From positions 1-64,000 of the forward strand of contig NZ_JACKSH010000005.1 in NCBI RefSeq assembly GCF_025821625.1: a stretch of 64,000 nucleotides of DNA, in the 5' to 3' direction. Of this stretch, positions 42,697 through 51,090 are shown piece by piece. The stretch is from Mycolicibacterium pyrenivorans (lineage in GTDB: Bacteria; Actinomycetota; Actinomycetes; Mycobacteriales; Mycobacteriaceae). The notes under the pieces are model-generated. The model made no database searches. It was not told the DNA's origin and saw only the letters and a program-made list of their open reading frames with translations. Numbering within the stretch: the first letter of the stretch is position 1; each line of letters begins with the position of its first letter. Position numbers and translations under genes: made by a program.

Positions 42697-44010
42697 ATGT
42701 TTCATCTGGGCTGGTTCTTGGGCAGCGGGTTCAGCGTGCAGACCTGGGCGATGGACCCGTGGGCCGGTAACACCGGACACGACTGGATGAAGGGCGATCT
42801 GTTCGTCGACCTGGCCGCCTCGCTGGAGCGGGCCCGGTTCGACTACCTGCTGGTCGAGGACACCAGCATGGTCGAAGACGCCTACGGCCGGTCGATGGAG
42901 ACCACGCTGAAGTACGGGCTGCTCGCCCCGAAGTGCGATCCGGTACCGCTGATTCCGCTGCTGACGCAACGCACCAAGCACATCGGCATCGCCGTCACGC
43001 TGTCGACGAGCTTCTACCACCCGTACATGGCAGCGCGGACGATGACCACCCTCGACCACCTCACGGACGGGAGGGTGGGGCTCAACGTGGTCACGGGCAG
43101 TTCCACACGTGCTGCCCAGCAGTACGGGTACGACGAGCTGATGCTGCACGCCGACCGCTACGGGATGGCAGGAGAGTGGATGGAAGCAGTTGGTGCCCTG
43201 TGGGATTCGTGGGACGAGGGCGCGGTGCTGGTGGACCAGGAGACACCGCGGTATGCCGATCACACGAAGGTGCACACGGTCGACTTCGAGGGCAAGCACT
43301 TCCGTACCCGGGGCCCGCTCAACACCATCCCCGGCCCGCAACGGCGACCGGTGATCGTGCAGGCGGGCGCGTCGCCCGCAGGGCGGGATCTCGCCGCGAA
43401 GTACGCGGAGTCGATGCTCGCGCACGGCACCAGCATCGATCAGATGAAGGCGTTCCGCCAGGACATGCACCGGCGGTTGAAGGATTACGGTCGAGATCCC
43501 GGCACGCTGAAGATCCTCTTCCTGATCGACCCCATCCTCGGTGACAGCGACCGCGTCGCCCAGGCCCGCGAGGAGGACATGAGGGCCGCCCGGTGGAGTG
43601 ACCACGCGATCGAAAAAGCCCTGTGGGGACTCAGTTACACCTCCGGTGGTGAGTTCGACTTCTCGACGTTCGATCTCGACGAGGAGGTGCCCGACGTGTG
43701 GGGCAACGGCGAGACCAGCACGTTGCGCACCTTCATCGAGAGCGCCCGCGGTAAGACGTTGCGCGAGGCCATCGCCACCGTCGACACCCATGCCGGCCTG
43801 GCGTTCGTCGGATCGCCGGACACCGTCGCGTCGAAGATGGGCGAGGCGATGGAGGAGGTGGGCGGTGACGGATTCCTGCTCTCACCAACCGTCACGAGGC
43901 GCAACATCGCCGAGATCGCCGACGGCCTGGCCCCGGCGTTGCGTAAGCGGGGTCTCATTCGGGATGGCTACAACCACAGCACATTCCGGGAGAACCTCCT
44001 GGAGTTCTAG
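42697..44010 (+). CDS. NtaA/SnaA/DszA-family FMN-dependent monooxygenase 1
   Basis: A 437-residue TIM-barrel luciferase-like monooxygenase. Family blocks are seen in order: FHLGWFLGSG at the N-terminus, LERARFDYLLVEDT, the STSFYHPYMAART substrate/flavin loop, GRVGLNVVTGSS, an acidic WDSWDEGAVL block, and VIVQAGASPAGRDLA. These enzymes use FMNH2 from a separate reductase to oxidise or cleave C-N or C-S bonds. It differs most from the other four in the window. ATG at 42697 follows AAGGAGGT. It heads a unit that continues with its own binding protein. Confidence 0.9.
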   Translation: MFHLGWFLGSGFSVQTWAMDPWAGNTGHDWMKGDLFVDLAASLERARFDYLLVEDTSMVEDAYGRSMETTLKYGLLAPKCDPVPLIPLLTQRTKHIGIAVTLSTSFYHPYMAARTMTTLDHLTDGRVGLNVVTGSSTRAAQQYGYDELMLHADRYGMAGEWMEAVGALWDSWDEGAVLVDQETPRYADHTKVHTVDFEGKHFRTRGPLNTIPGPQRRPVIVQAGASPAGRDLAAKYAESMLAHGTSIDQMKAFRQDMHRRLKDYGRDPGTLKILFLIDPILGDSDRVAQAREEDMRAARWSDHAIEKALWGLSYTSGGEFDFSTFDLDEEVPDVWGNGETSTLRTFIESARGKTLREAIATVDTHAGLAFVGSPDTVASKMGEAMEEVGGDGFLLSPTVTRRNIAEIADGLAPALRKRGLIRDGYNHSTFRENLLEF

Positions 44011-44016
44011 ACGACC

Positions 44017-44026
44017 GGCGTAATAC
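44017..44026 (+). promoter_or_regulatory. Island motif GGCGTAATAC
   Basis: Immediately follows the stop of monooxygenase 1 and lies 115 nt before the binding-protein gene, so that gene probably has its own promoter. Confidence 0.45.
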
Positions 44027-44141
44027 GGGAGGCACTGCGGCGAAGCGGGTGCGTCACACGGTCCCGTTTGACTGCTGGTCGGGACGCGTCACCGCATTGC
44101 CGTGGTCTCGGTTGGAAAGTCGGCCCAAGCAGGAGGCATTC

Positions 44142-45761
44142 GTGTTCGACAACGCACACCCGCGCAGCAACCCGGCGCAGTGGGATCGGCGCACGTTCTT
44201 GAGGGCCGGTGGCCTGACGGTCGGCGGAATCAGCCTGGTATCGCTGATCGCCGCCTGCGGCGGCAGCAGTGGTGGCGGTTCGGGCAGCGGAACGGTCACG
44301 TTGCGCATGCCGTTCCTGGCCGACATGCAGATTCCCGACCCGGACGTCATGTACGAAGGCGAGGGCGTCCAGGTTATGGAGTCCGCCTACGAGGGACTTG
44401 TGCGCTACGAGAGCGGCACCGGGAAGATCATCGCCGGGTTGGCGAGGTCGTGGACGGTCTCCGACGACCAACTGACATACACGTTCACCCTGCAACCGGA
44501 CGTGAAGTTCCACGACGGGACCATCGCCGACGCCGCGGCCTGGACCAAGAGTTTCGAACGACGCGGCAAGGTCAACCAGGGCCCGGCGTACATGGTCGCC
44601 GGCGTCGTCAACACCGAAGCGCCCGACCCGACGACGTTCGTGGTGACCCTCGGTGAGCCGAACAACGCGTTCCTGCACTACCTGGCGTGCCCGTGGCAGC
44701 CGTTCGCGGTGAGCCCGTCCGCGGTCGCCGCCAACAGCGTGGGCGATGATCTGGCGCAGGAATGGCTCAAGACCCATGACGCCGGCACCGGCCCGTACAC
44801 CATCGCCGAGTTCGTCCCCGGCAGTCACTACACGTTGACGGCTTTTCCCGACTACTGGGGTGGCAAACCCGCGTTCGAGACCGTTCGCATCGAGATCACG
44901 CCGAGCATCTCGACCCAGAAGCTGCAACTCGATTCCGGCGCCTTCGACGTCGTGACCAAGGGCTTCCCGATACCGGATGTGCTTCAGTACCAACAGAACC
45001 CGAAGTTCACCGTCGTGAACGCGGTCGGAGGTGTCGGCGAGGCGATCTGGCTGAACCCGCACTCGGGCATCTTCGCCGACAAGGCGCTGAGGAAGGCCGT
45101 ACAGACCGCCTTGGACAGGGCGGCGATCGTCGAGACCGCATGGGGCGGCCTGACCATCGCGCAGCAGGGAATGTGGCCCGACCGCACCTTCCCCACCGCG
45201 CTGGCCCCGTTTCCCGCTGAGGTGGACACCGCGCCGCTGGCGGCGATGGTGCCCAACCTTGCGTCGAACAAGGTCGACCTCGCCTGGGGTGCCGACCTCG
45301 GGGCGCCGCGCCAGCAGATGGCCGAGCTCGTGCAGACCCAGCTCGCCGCACTCGGGCTGGATGTCACCGTCCGCACGATGCCGACGGCCGAGATGTTCGA
45401 CCTGGCCAACCAGCCATCCGAGAAGCGACCGGACATGCTGGTGGCCTTCCTCGGCGGCGACGCACTACACCTGGACACCACGTTTCGAATACTGCTGCGA
45501 ACCGGCGCGAAGCCGTTGAACTTCTACCAGTACTCGAACCCGGAACTGGACAAGTTGATGGACGAGGCGGTCCGCCAGCCGACCTCGGAGCAGTCGGACG
45601 CGATCTATGAGCAGATCAGCCAGATGATCCTCGACGACGCCATCTGGATTCCGCTGTGCCTGCCGCCGAACTCCACCATCGCGCACAGCCACGTCACCGG
45701 AATCGAGAACAACGCGTTCTTCCCGCAGATCGTCTGGCCGCCGGCGCTGTCGCGGTCCTGA
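44142..45761 (+). CDS. Family-5 ABC substrate-binding lipoprotein 1 (intact)
   Basis: A 539-residue SBP_bac_5 protein. A Tat-type signal (DRRTFLRAGG) ends in a lipobox LIAAC at about residue 36, so it is exported folded and lipid-anchored. The mature part has the peptide/nickel-type fold (DPDVMYEGEGVQVMESAYEGLV, given in part; WTVSDDQLTYTFTL; VKFHDGT). Ligands may be small organic compounds rather than peptides, given the neighbours. GTG at 44142 follows AGGAGG. It lacks the duplication found in its two paralogues and shows the ancestral sequence there (NNAFLHYLACPWQ). Confidence 0.92.
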   Translation: MFDNAHPRSNPAQWDRRTFLRAGGLTVGGISLVSLIAACGGSSGGGSGSGTVTLRMPFLADMQIPDPDVMYEGEGVQVMESAYEGLVRYESGTGKIIAGLARSWTVSDDQLTYTFTLQPDVKFHDGTIADAAAWTKSFERRGKVNQGPAYMVAGVVNTEAPDPTTFVVTLGEPNNAFLHYLACPWQPFAVSPSAVAANSVGDDLAQEWLKTHDAGTGPYTIAEFVPGSHYTLTAFPDYWGGKPAFETVRIEITPSISTQKLQLDSGAFDVVTKGFPIPDVLQYQQNPKFTVVNAVGGVGEAIWLNPHSGIFADKALRKAVQTALDRAAIVETAWGGLTIAQQGMWPDRTFPTALAPFPAEVDTAPLAAMVPNLASNKVDLAWGADLGAPRQQMAELVQTQLAALGLDVTVRTMPTAEMFDLANQPSEKRPDMLVAFLGGDALHLDTTFRILLRTGAKPLNFYQYSNPELDKLMDEAVRQPTSEQSDAIYEQISQMILDDAIWIPLCLPPNSTIAHSHVTGIENNAFFPQIVWPPALSRS

Positions 45762-45766
45762 CCGCG

Positions 45767-46267
45767 TCAGGCGGTGGGCGCCAGCTCGCGGAAGTTGCTG
45801 CGGTGAAATACCATCGGCGCCACATCGGGATAGATCGCCAATGCCACGATCTGCAGCACGACGATCTCGTGGTCGCCGACCTCGATGCGTTTGAACGGTG
45901 CGCATTCGAGCCACAGCGTGGCGCCGTGGACGAACACCGCACCGCTGTCGGTCGAAACCCAGTCGACACCGCTGAATCGGTCCCCGGCCTTGGAGGCCAG
46001 CGACCGGGCCACGGGTGCGTGATCGTCGGCCAGAACCGAGAGGCCGAGGCGATCCAGCTTCGCCAGCTTGGGCCAGGTGGTCGAGGTGTTGGCCACACAC
46101 ACCGAAACCAGCGCCGGGTCAAGCGAAACCGAGGTGAAGGAGCTCGCGGCCATGCCTTCGGCCACCCCGTCGAGCAGGCCGCAGAACGCGGTGACACCGC
46201 TGGGGAAACAGCCGAATGCCTGCCGCAGCAGGGCCTGATCGAACTGGTCGTCCACCGCGGTGATCAT
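45767..46267 (-). CDS. Flavin reductase (HpaC/NtaB-like split-barrel)
   Basis: A 166-residue flavin reductase-domain protein: FPSGVTAFCGLLDGVAEGMAASSFTSVSLDPALVSVCV at the start (shown in family order, read in parts) and AFKRIEVGDHEIVVL-like APFKRIEVGDHEIVVL later. It reduces FMN with NAD(P)H and hands FMNH2 to monooxygenases by diffusion. The ATG overlaps the upstream FMN-reductase stop by 4 bp (ATGA). It is convergent with binding protein 1, 5 bp apart. Confidence 0.9.
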   Translation of the reverse strand: MITAVDDQFDQALLRQAFGCFPSGVTAFCGLLDGVAEGMAASSFTSVSLDPALVSVCVANTSTTWPKLAKLDRLGLSVLADDHAPVARSLASKAGDRFSGVDWVSTDSGAVFVHGATLWLECAPFKRIEVGDHEIVVLQIVALAIYPDVAPMVFHRSNFRELAPTA

Positions 46268-46749
46268 GACGACACCGCCGGCACGAAACGACGAGCGACC
46301 TCGAGCCAGTCGTCCAGATCGGGAGAGGTCTGATAGTCGGAGTCGAGCAGATACAGACTCGGCGCCGGGCAGCTCGCGCCGATCTCGACGAGTACGGGGC
46401 GCAGCGTCAGCTCAGGGGCGAGCGCGTGGGTGTACGAGCCGCCGAGCATGAGCGGAAACGTCGTGATCTGACCGAGTTCGCCGGCTCCGAACTGGTCGAG
46501 AAACAGCTTCAGCAGACCGGTGTAGGTGGCCTTGAATGTCGGTGAGGCGACGACCAGCAGGTCGGCGGATTCCACGATGTCCTTGGCCTCGGCCACCTTT
46601 GGGTCACCCCAGCCCAGCAGGCCTGCACCGAGGTCGACGACATCGACAACGTGTTGGGGCGCAGAGCCGGTCAGCTTTTCGGCGACCAACTCGGCCGCGG
46701 CACGGGTCCGCGACATGGGCTTGGGATTTCCTACGACAACGACAGTCAT
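46264..46749 (-). CDS. NADPH-dependent FMN reductase (SsuE/MsuE-like)
   Basis: A 161-residue flavodoxin-fold reductase. The phosphate-binding start is MTVVVVGNPKPMSRTR and a second FMN contact is ASPTFKATYTGLLKLFLDQF. SsuE/MsuE enzymes feed FMNH2 to sulfonate monooxygenases. ATG at 46749 is chosen at the conserved first strand. It is the first gene of a two-reductase operon that is divergent from monooxygenase 2, and has its own copy of the island motif (46803-46812). Confidence 0.9.
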   Translation of the reverse strand: MTVVVVGNPKPMSRTRAAAELVAEKLTGSAPQHVVDVVDLGAGLLGWGDPKVAEAKDIVESADLLVVASPTFKATYTGLLKLFLDQFGAGELGQITTFPLMLGGSYTHALAPELTLRPVLVEIGASCPAPSLYLLDSDYQTSPDLDDWLEVARRFVPAVSS

Positions 46750-46802
46750 CCCTGCAGTCAACGAGAGCGAAATTTCCGGCACTTGCTTCGGGGGTAAACC
46801 TC

Positions 46803-46812
46803 TCATTGCGCC
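46803..46812 (-). promoter_or_regulatory. Island motif GGCGCAATGA (minus strand)
   Basis: The minus-strand copy, 53 nt before the FMN-reductase start; the divergent gap thus carries one motif for each direction. Confidence 0.5.
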
Positions 46813-46852
46813 GCGGCAGGGCTGGTCCCGCGCAGCGCGGGCGCCGACGAGT

Positions 46853-46862
46853 GGCGTAATGC
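46853..46862 (+). promoter_or_regulatory. Island motif GGCGTAATGC
   Basis: The plus-strand copy in the same divergent gap, 78 nt before monooxygenase 2. It follows a CCCGCGCAGCGCGGG hairpin. Confidence 0.5.
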
Positions 46863-46940
46863 CCTTGCTACAGCGGCGAATCGGACGGGACACCGCGCAG
46901 CTGTTTGATCGACTGCGCGGCAAACCTTAAGGAGACGGCG

Positions 46941-48257
46941 ATGACGAAGAAGTTCCACCTCGGCTGGTTCATGAACTTCATCCCACCGGAGTGGGATACC
47001 CCCTGGGCTTCACCGGATGTGGCGCAGTGGCCCAACGGCCGGTTCTACGTCGACATGGCGCGCAGCCTGGAGCGGGCCTGCTTCGACTACATCATGATCG
47101 AGGACACCGTGATGGTGGCCGACGCCTACGGCGGCACGATGGAGGGCTCCCTGAAGAACTCGGTGTTCGCGCCGAAACACGATCCGGTGCCGCTGGCCGT
47201 ACAGATCGCGGCGAGCACGACACGGTTGGGTGTGGTGGCGACGATGTCCACCACGTTCTATCCGCCGTATCTGCTGGCCCGGCTCGCTTCGACGGTGGAT
47301 TCCATCGCCGAGGGCCGGTTCGGGTGGAACATCGTGTCGTCAGCCGAGGACCGGGCGGCGCAGAACTTCGGTCTCGACGCGCTGCCCGAGCACGACGAGC
47401 GCTACAACGTGGCCGACGAGTACTACGACCTGGTCTGCGAACTGTGGGACTCCTGGGATGCCGACGCGGTGGTGATGGATCGCGACACCCACACCTACGC
47501 CGACTACCGCAAGGTGCGCACGATCGACTTCGTCGGGAAGTACTTCAAATCCAGGGGGCCGCTCAACACGGTGCCCTCCCCGCAGCACAAGCCGACGATC
47601 CTGCAGGCCGGAGCCTCCCCGCGGGGCCGCGCGTTCGCCGCCCGCGCTGCCGACGCGATCGTCGCGGTGGGCACCGGCATCGAAGGCATGCGGTCCTACC
47701 GCGACGACATCCGGGCCCGGGCCGCCGCGGCGGGACGCAACCCCGACGACATCAAGCTGATGTTCTGCGTGTCGCCGACGGTGGCGGCCACCGAGGCCGA
47801 GGCGCGCGCGGAACTCGACCGTCTCGTCGCGACGGACAGCTACATCGAGAAGTCGTTGGCCGGGATCTCGTCCAACACGGAGATCGACTTCAAGCAGTTC
47901 GACTGGGACAAGCCGCTTCCGGAAGGCTTGACCACCAACGGGGAGCGGGGCTCCCTGGAGCACTTCATGCGCGGCGACGGCAGTGGGGGGTCGAAGACGC
48001 TGCGCCAGTTGGCGATCGACTGGGCCACCACCGGTGTCGAGTTCATCGGCACACCCGAACAGGTCGCCCGCAGGATGGGCGAGACGATGGAGGAGATCGG
48101 CGGTGACGGCTTCCTGATCATGAAGCCGGGCTGGGATCTGAACCGCAACTACATCTCCTCGATCACCGACGGCCTGGTGCCCGAGTTGCAGCGATTGGGA
48201 CTGACCAGGACGGAGTACACGCAGCAGACCCTCCGGCAGACACTGCGCGAGTTCTGA
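46941..48257 (+). CDS. NtaA/SnaA/DszA-family FMN-dependent monooxygenase 2
   Basis: A 438-residue enzyme starting MTKKFHLGWFMNF. It has the complete STTFYPPYLLARLAST loop, GRFGWNIVSSAEDRAAQNFG and ILQAGASPRGRAFA. It serves as the intact reference for monooxygenases 4 and 5, to which it is most similar. It would use FMNH2 made by the divergent reductases. ATG at 46941 follows AAGGAGA. A separate motif before the next gene suggests MFS1 is independently expressed. Confidence 0.92.
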   Translation: MTKKFHLGWFMNFIPPEWDTPWASPDVAQWPNGRFYVDMARSLERACFDYIMIEDTVMVADAYGGTMEGSLKNSVFAPKHDPVPLAVQIAASTTRLGVVATMSTTFYPPYLLARLASTVDSIAEGRFGWNIVSSAEDRAAQNFGLDALPEHDERYNVADEYYDLVCELWDSWDADAVVMDRDTHTYADYRKVRTIDFVGKYFKSRGPLNTVPSPQHKPTILQAGASPRGRAFAARAADAIVAVGTGIEGMRSYRDDIRARAAAAGRNPDDIKLMFCVSPTVAATEAEARAELDRLVATDSYIEKSLAGISSNTEIDFKQFDWDKPLPEGLTTNGERGSLEHFMRGDGSGGSKTLRQLAIDWATTGVEFIGTPEQVARRMGETMEEIGGDGFLIMKPGWDLNRNYISSITDGLVPELQRLGLTRTEYTQQTLRQTLREF

Positions 48258-48284
48258 GCCGCGTGGATCGGCCGCCGTCACGGC

Positions 48285-48294
48285 GGCGCAATAC
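48285..48294 (+). promoter_or_regulatory. Island motif GGCGCAATAC
   Basis: Preceded by a GCCGCCG/CGGCGGC inverted repeat, 60 nt before MFS1. Confidence 0.5.
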
Positions 48295-48301
48295 GGTGTC
48301 G

Positions 48302-48311
48302 GGCGCAATGT
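48302..48311 (+). promoter_or_regulatory. Second island motif GGCGCAATGT before MFS1
   Basis: Starts 17 bp after the previous copy, giving a closely spaced pair about 1.6 helical turns apart. Confidence 0.45.
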
Positions 48312-48354
48312 CGCCGGGCCGGTCGTGGCACCACTGCCGAGGAAGGCGAAAGCG

Positions 48355-49638
48355 ATGACGAAAGAGGTCAGTTCGATCTCTGCGGCGTTCCCCCTGTCGA
48401 TCGCCGCGCGGGCCGTGCTGCAGCGTCGCACCCTGCGCGTCCTCGTCATGGGCCAGGTGGCCGGGGCGGCCGCCCTGGGGGCCGCCATCACCGTCGGCGG
48501 ATTCGTGGTGGAGGACATCGTCGGCGTCAGCACGCCGTGGGTGGGGGTCTCGACCGCGGCGGTCACGGCTGGTTCCGGCGCGATGGCGCAGATCCTGTCG
48601 CGGGTGATGCGCCGATACGGCAGGCGTGCCGGGATGCAGTCGGGCTACGGCTTGGCGGCCATCGGCGGTGTGATCGCGTGTCTCGGCGTGCAACTGTCGG
48701 TGCTCGCAGTGTTCCTGCTCGGCCTGCTCCTGTACGGCGCCGGGTCGGCGACCAACCTGCTTGCCCGGTACGCGGCCACCGATCTGGCCGAGCCGGAGCA
48801 GCGTGGTCGCGCGATGGGCCGAATCCTGTTCGCGTCGACGTTCGGGGCCGTGTTCGGGCCGACGCTGGTGGTCCCGGCCGAGCATCTGGGTGTGGCGTGG
48901 TTCGGTCTGGACTTCTACGCGGGTCCGTGGTTGTTCAGCTCCTTCTTCTTCGCCTGCGCCGCAGTGAATGTGGCGGTGCGGCTGCGCCCCGACCCACTGT
49001 TGGTGTCGGCGGCCGAACACGGGGTGAGCACCGGGGAGCGGCCGATACGGCTGAGGGACTCCGTGCGTGCCATCGCCGCCTCGCCGACGGCGCGCCTGGC
49101 CCTGCTGGCGATGGTCACCGCGCAGGCGGTGATGGTCGGGGTGATGGCGATGACGCCGATCGACATGAAGGCGCACGATCACGAGGCGGTCAGCTCGCTC
49201 GTGGTCTCGGTGCACATCGCCGGGATGTTCGCCTTCAGCCCGCTGGTCGGCCGCTACGCCGACCGTCGGGGGAGGCTGGCCGCGTTGCGCGCCGGCTCAT
49301 TGGTGCTGCTGGCCGCCTGCGGGCTGTCGGCCCTGTCCTCGGACAACGTGGCTCTGATGTTCGTGGCGATGTTCGCGCTCGGGGTGGGCTGGACGCTGGC
49401 CCTCATCGGCGGCTCGAGCCTGTTGATCGAGCACGTTCCCTGGGAGTACCGGGTGCCGGTCCAGGGCACCGCGGATCTCACCACCGCGGTGTGCGGTGGG
49501 CTGGCCAGCGTCGTCTGCGGGATCATCATGAACTGGACGGGATTCACCGCCCTCACCCTCGGTTCGGCGGTTCTCACCCTCCCCGTCCTGATCGGGGTGC
49601 TGGTGCGGCGTCGCGCCGCGGCGGGGGCGGGCGTATGA
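48355..49638 (+). CDS. MFS transporter 1
   Basis: A 427-residue major facilitator with about 12 membrane helices. The loop 2-3 motif is seen as SRVMRRYGRRAG, and the middle loop leads into SPLVGRYADRRGRLAAL. Substrate and direction are unknown; uptake of a nutrient or export of a product of the monooxygenases is possible. ATG at 48355. Its stop overlaps the start of MFS2 by 4 bp, so the two are co-translated. Confidence 0.87.
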   Translation: MTKEVSSISAAFPLSIAARAVLQRRTLRVLVMGQVAGAAALGAAITVGGFVVEDIVGVSTPWVGVSTAAVTAGSGAMAQILSRVMRRYGRRAGMQSGYGLAAIGGVIACLGVQLSVLAVFLLGLLLYGAGSATNLLARYAATDLAEPEQRGRAMGRILFASTFGAVFGPTLVVPAEHLGVAWFGLDFYAGPWLFSSFFFACAAVNVAVRLRPDPLLVSAAEHGVSTGERPIRLRDSVRAIAASPTARLALLAMVTAQAVMVGVMAMTPIDMKAHDHEAVSSLVVSVHIAGMFAFSPLVGRYADRRGRLAALRAGSLVLLAACGLSALSSDNVALMFVAMFALGVGWTLALIGGSSLLIEHVPWEYRVPVQGTADLTTAVCGGLASVVCGIIMNWTGFTALTLGSAVLTLPVLIGVLVRRRAAAGAGV

Positions 49639-50915
49639 CCGCCGACGACCTGGTCGCGGTCCCGGGCGACGCGGCCGACACCCGGCGGCTGCGCGCGCTG
49701 ATGCGGGTGCCGGGCTACCGCAACCTGTTCGTGAGCTCGTTGCTCTGGCACACCACCCGGTGGGGCGTGCTGTTCACCACCAGCTACCTGCTGACCCAGA
49801 TCGCCGGGTCGCCGGTACTCAATCAGGTGGTCGGCGCGCTCTTCTTCGTCCCGATGCTGCTCGGCGGATTCTTCGCAGGCGTGATCAGCGACCGGTTCGA
49901 ACGCAAGCGGCTGATCCTGGGCGTGCAGTTGGTTCTGATCCCGGTCGAGTTCCTGATGTTCGTCGCGGTGCAGTCCGGTCGGGTCGAGGTGTGGATGACC
50001 TTCCCGTTCATGTTCCTCGTCGGTATCGGCGGCCTGGTCAACATGACGGCCCAGCGTCCCCTGATCTACGAGACGGTGGGGCCCCGGCTGGCCAGCCAGG
50101 CGATGACCATCGAGGCGACGGCACAAGCGGGGTCGGCGATGTTCGGCACCCTCGTCGGCGGAATCCTGATCCAGCAACTCGGCATGGGCGCCGGATTCGC
50201 CGGGATGGGCCTGCTGCTGGTCCTGTCCGCGGCATTGCTCGCTTTCGTACCGCGGCCCCGATACGCGGCCACACCCCCGGCGGCGGGTTCGATCTCACTG
50301 CGGAACCAGGTGACGACGAGCGCGAGCCTGTTACGATGCAGTCGGCGGTTCGTGGCGATGCTCGCCATCACCGTCGTGATGAACCTCTGCATGTTCGGCT
50401 ACATTCCCCTGATACCGGTGGTGGCCGAGAGTTTCGCGCAGGGCGCCGTGCTCGCGGGCGCGCTCGCCGCGGCCCCGGGTCTCGGCCAGATCACCGCCGG
50501 TCTGGTGCTGACCACCAGACCGCTGTACCGCTACGGCCGGGTGTTCGCCTGCGGATCGGCCGTTGCGCTGCTGGGGCTGCTGGTCTTCGCCACCGTTCCG
50601 GTGCTCGCCGTCGCCTTCGTCGCGCTGTTCGTGGCCGGCATCGGCCAGGCCGGGTTCGGCTCGATGCAGAGCCTGCTGGCCATCGAGTCGGCAGGACCCA
50701 ACGAGCGTGGCATTGCGCTGGGCGTGCTCAGCACAGCCATCGGTGCGCTACCCATCGGGATGGCAACCATCGGTCTCGGCGCGGAACTGTTCGGTACCCG
50801 GACGGCACTGATCATGTCCTCGTTGCTGGGTCTGACGGCGCTGGGGGTGATCGTGGTGCGCAGTCGCCGGGATCTGTTGGGGCCCAACCCGGCGGTCGTG
50901 ATCGCATCCACCTGA
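49635..50915 (+). CDS. MFS transporter 2
   Basis: A 426-residue major facilitator of the MFS_3/enterobactin-exporter-like type, with about 12 helices and SDRFERKRLILG as the loop 2-3 motif. It is coupled to MFS1 (ATGA overlap), and the two are different in sequence, so they may act in sequence or form a pair. No substrate can be assigned. No reductase or monooxygenase lies in the same unit. Confidence 0.87.
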   Translation: MTADDLVAVPGDAADTRRLRALMRVPGYRNLFVSSLLWHTTRWGVLFTTSYLLTQIAGSPVLNQVVGALFFVPMLLGGFFAGVISDRFERKRLILGVQLVLIPVEFLMFVAVQSGRVEVWMTFPFMFLVGIGGLVNMTAQRPLIYETVGPRLASQAMTIEATAQAGSAMFGTLVGGILIQQLGMGAGFAGMGLLLVLSAALLAFVPRPRYAATPPAAGSISLRNQVTTSASLLRCSRRFVAMLAITVVMNLCMFGYIPLIPVVAESFAQGAVLAGALAAAPGLGQITAGLVLTTRPLYRYGRVFACGSAVALLGLLVFATVPVLAVAFVALFVAGIGQAGFGSMQSLLAIESAGPNERGIALGVLSTAIGALPIGMATIGLGAELFGTRTALIMSSLLGLTALGVIVVRSRRDLLGPNPAVVIAST

Positions 50916-50959
50916 GCGTGCCGTGGACGGCGTTACACCGGTAATGCGCCGCGCAGCAC

Positions 50960-50969
50960 GGCGCAATGC
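50960..50969 (+). promoter_or_regulatory. Island motif GGCGCAATGC
   Basis: Right arm of an inverted repeat with GTAATGCGCC at 50941-50950. It is 121 nt before binding protein 2 and is nearly identical to the region before binding protein 3. Confidence 0.55.
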
Positions 50970-51090
50970 AAAGACCACGATGGTGACCCCGAGCCGTCAT
51001 CTGCGGCGATTTTCATTACGGGTCAACAGCGCAACACCCACCGTCAACACAAGCCCCACCCGCGCATCACAGCCTGAGGAGACGACGCCC

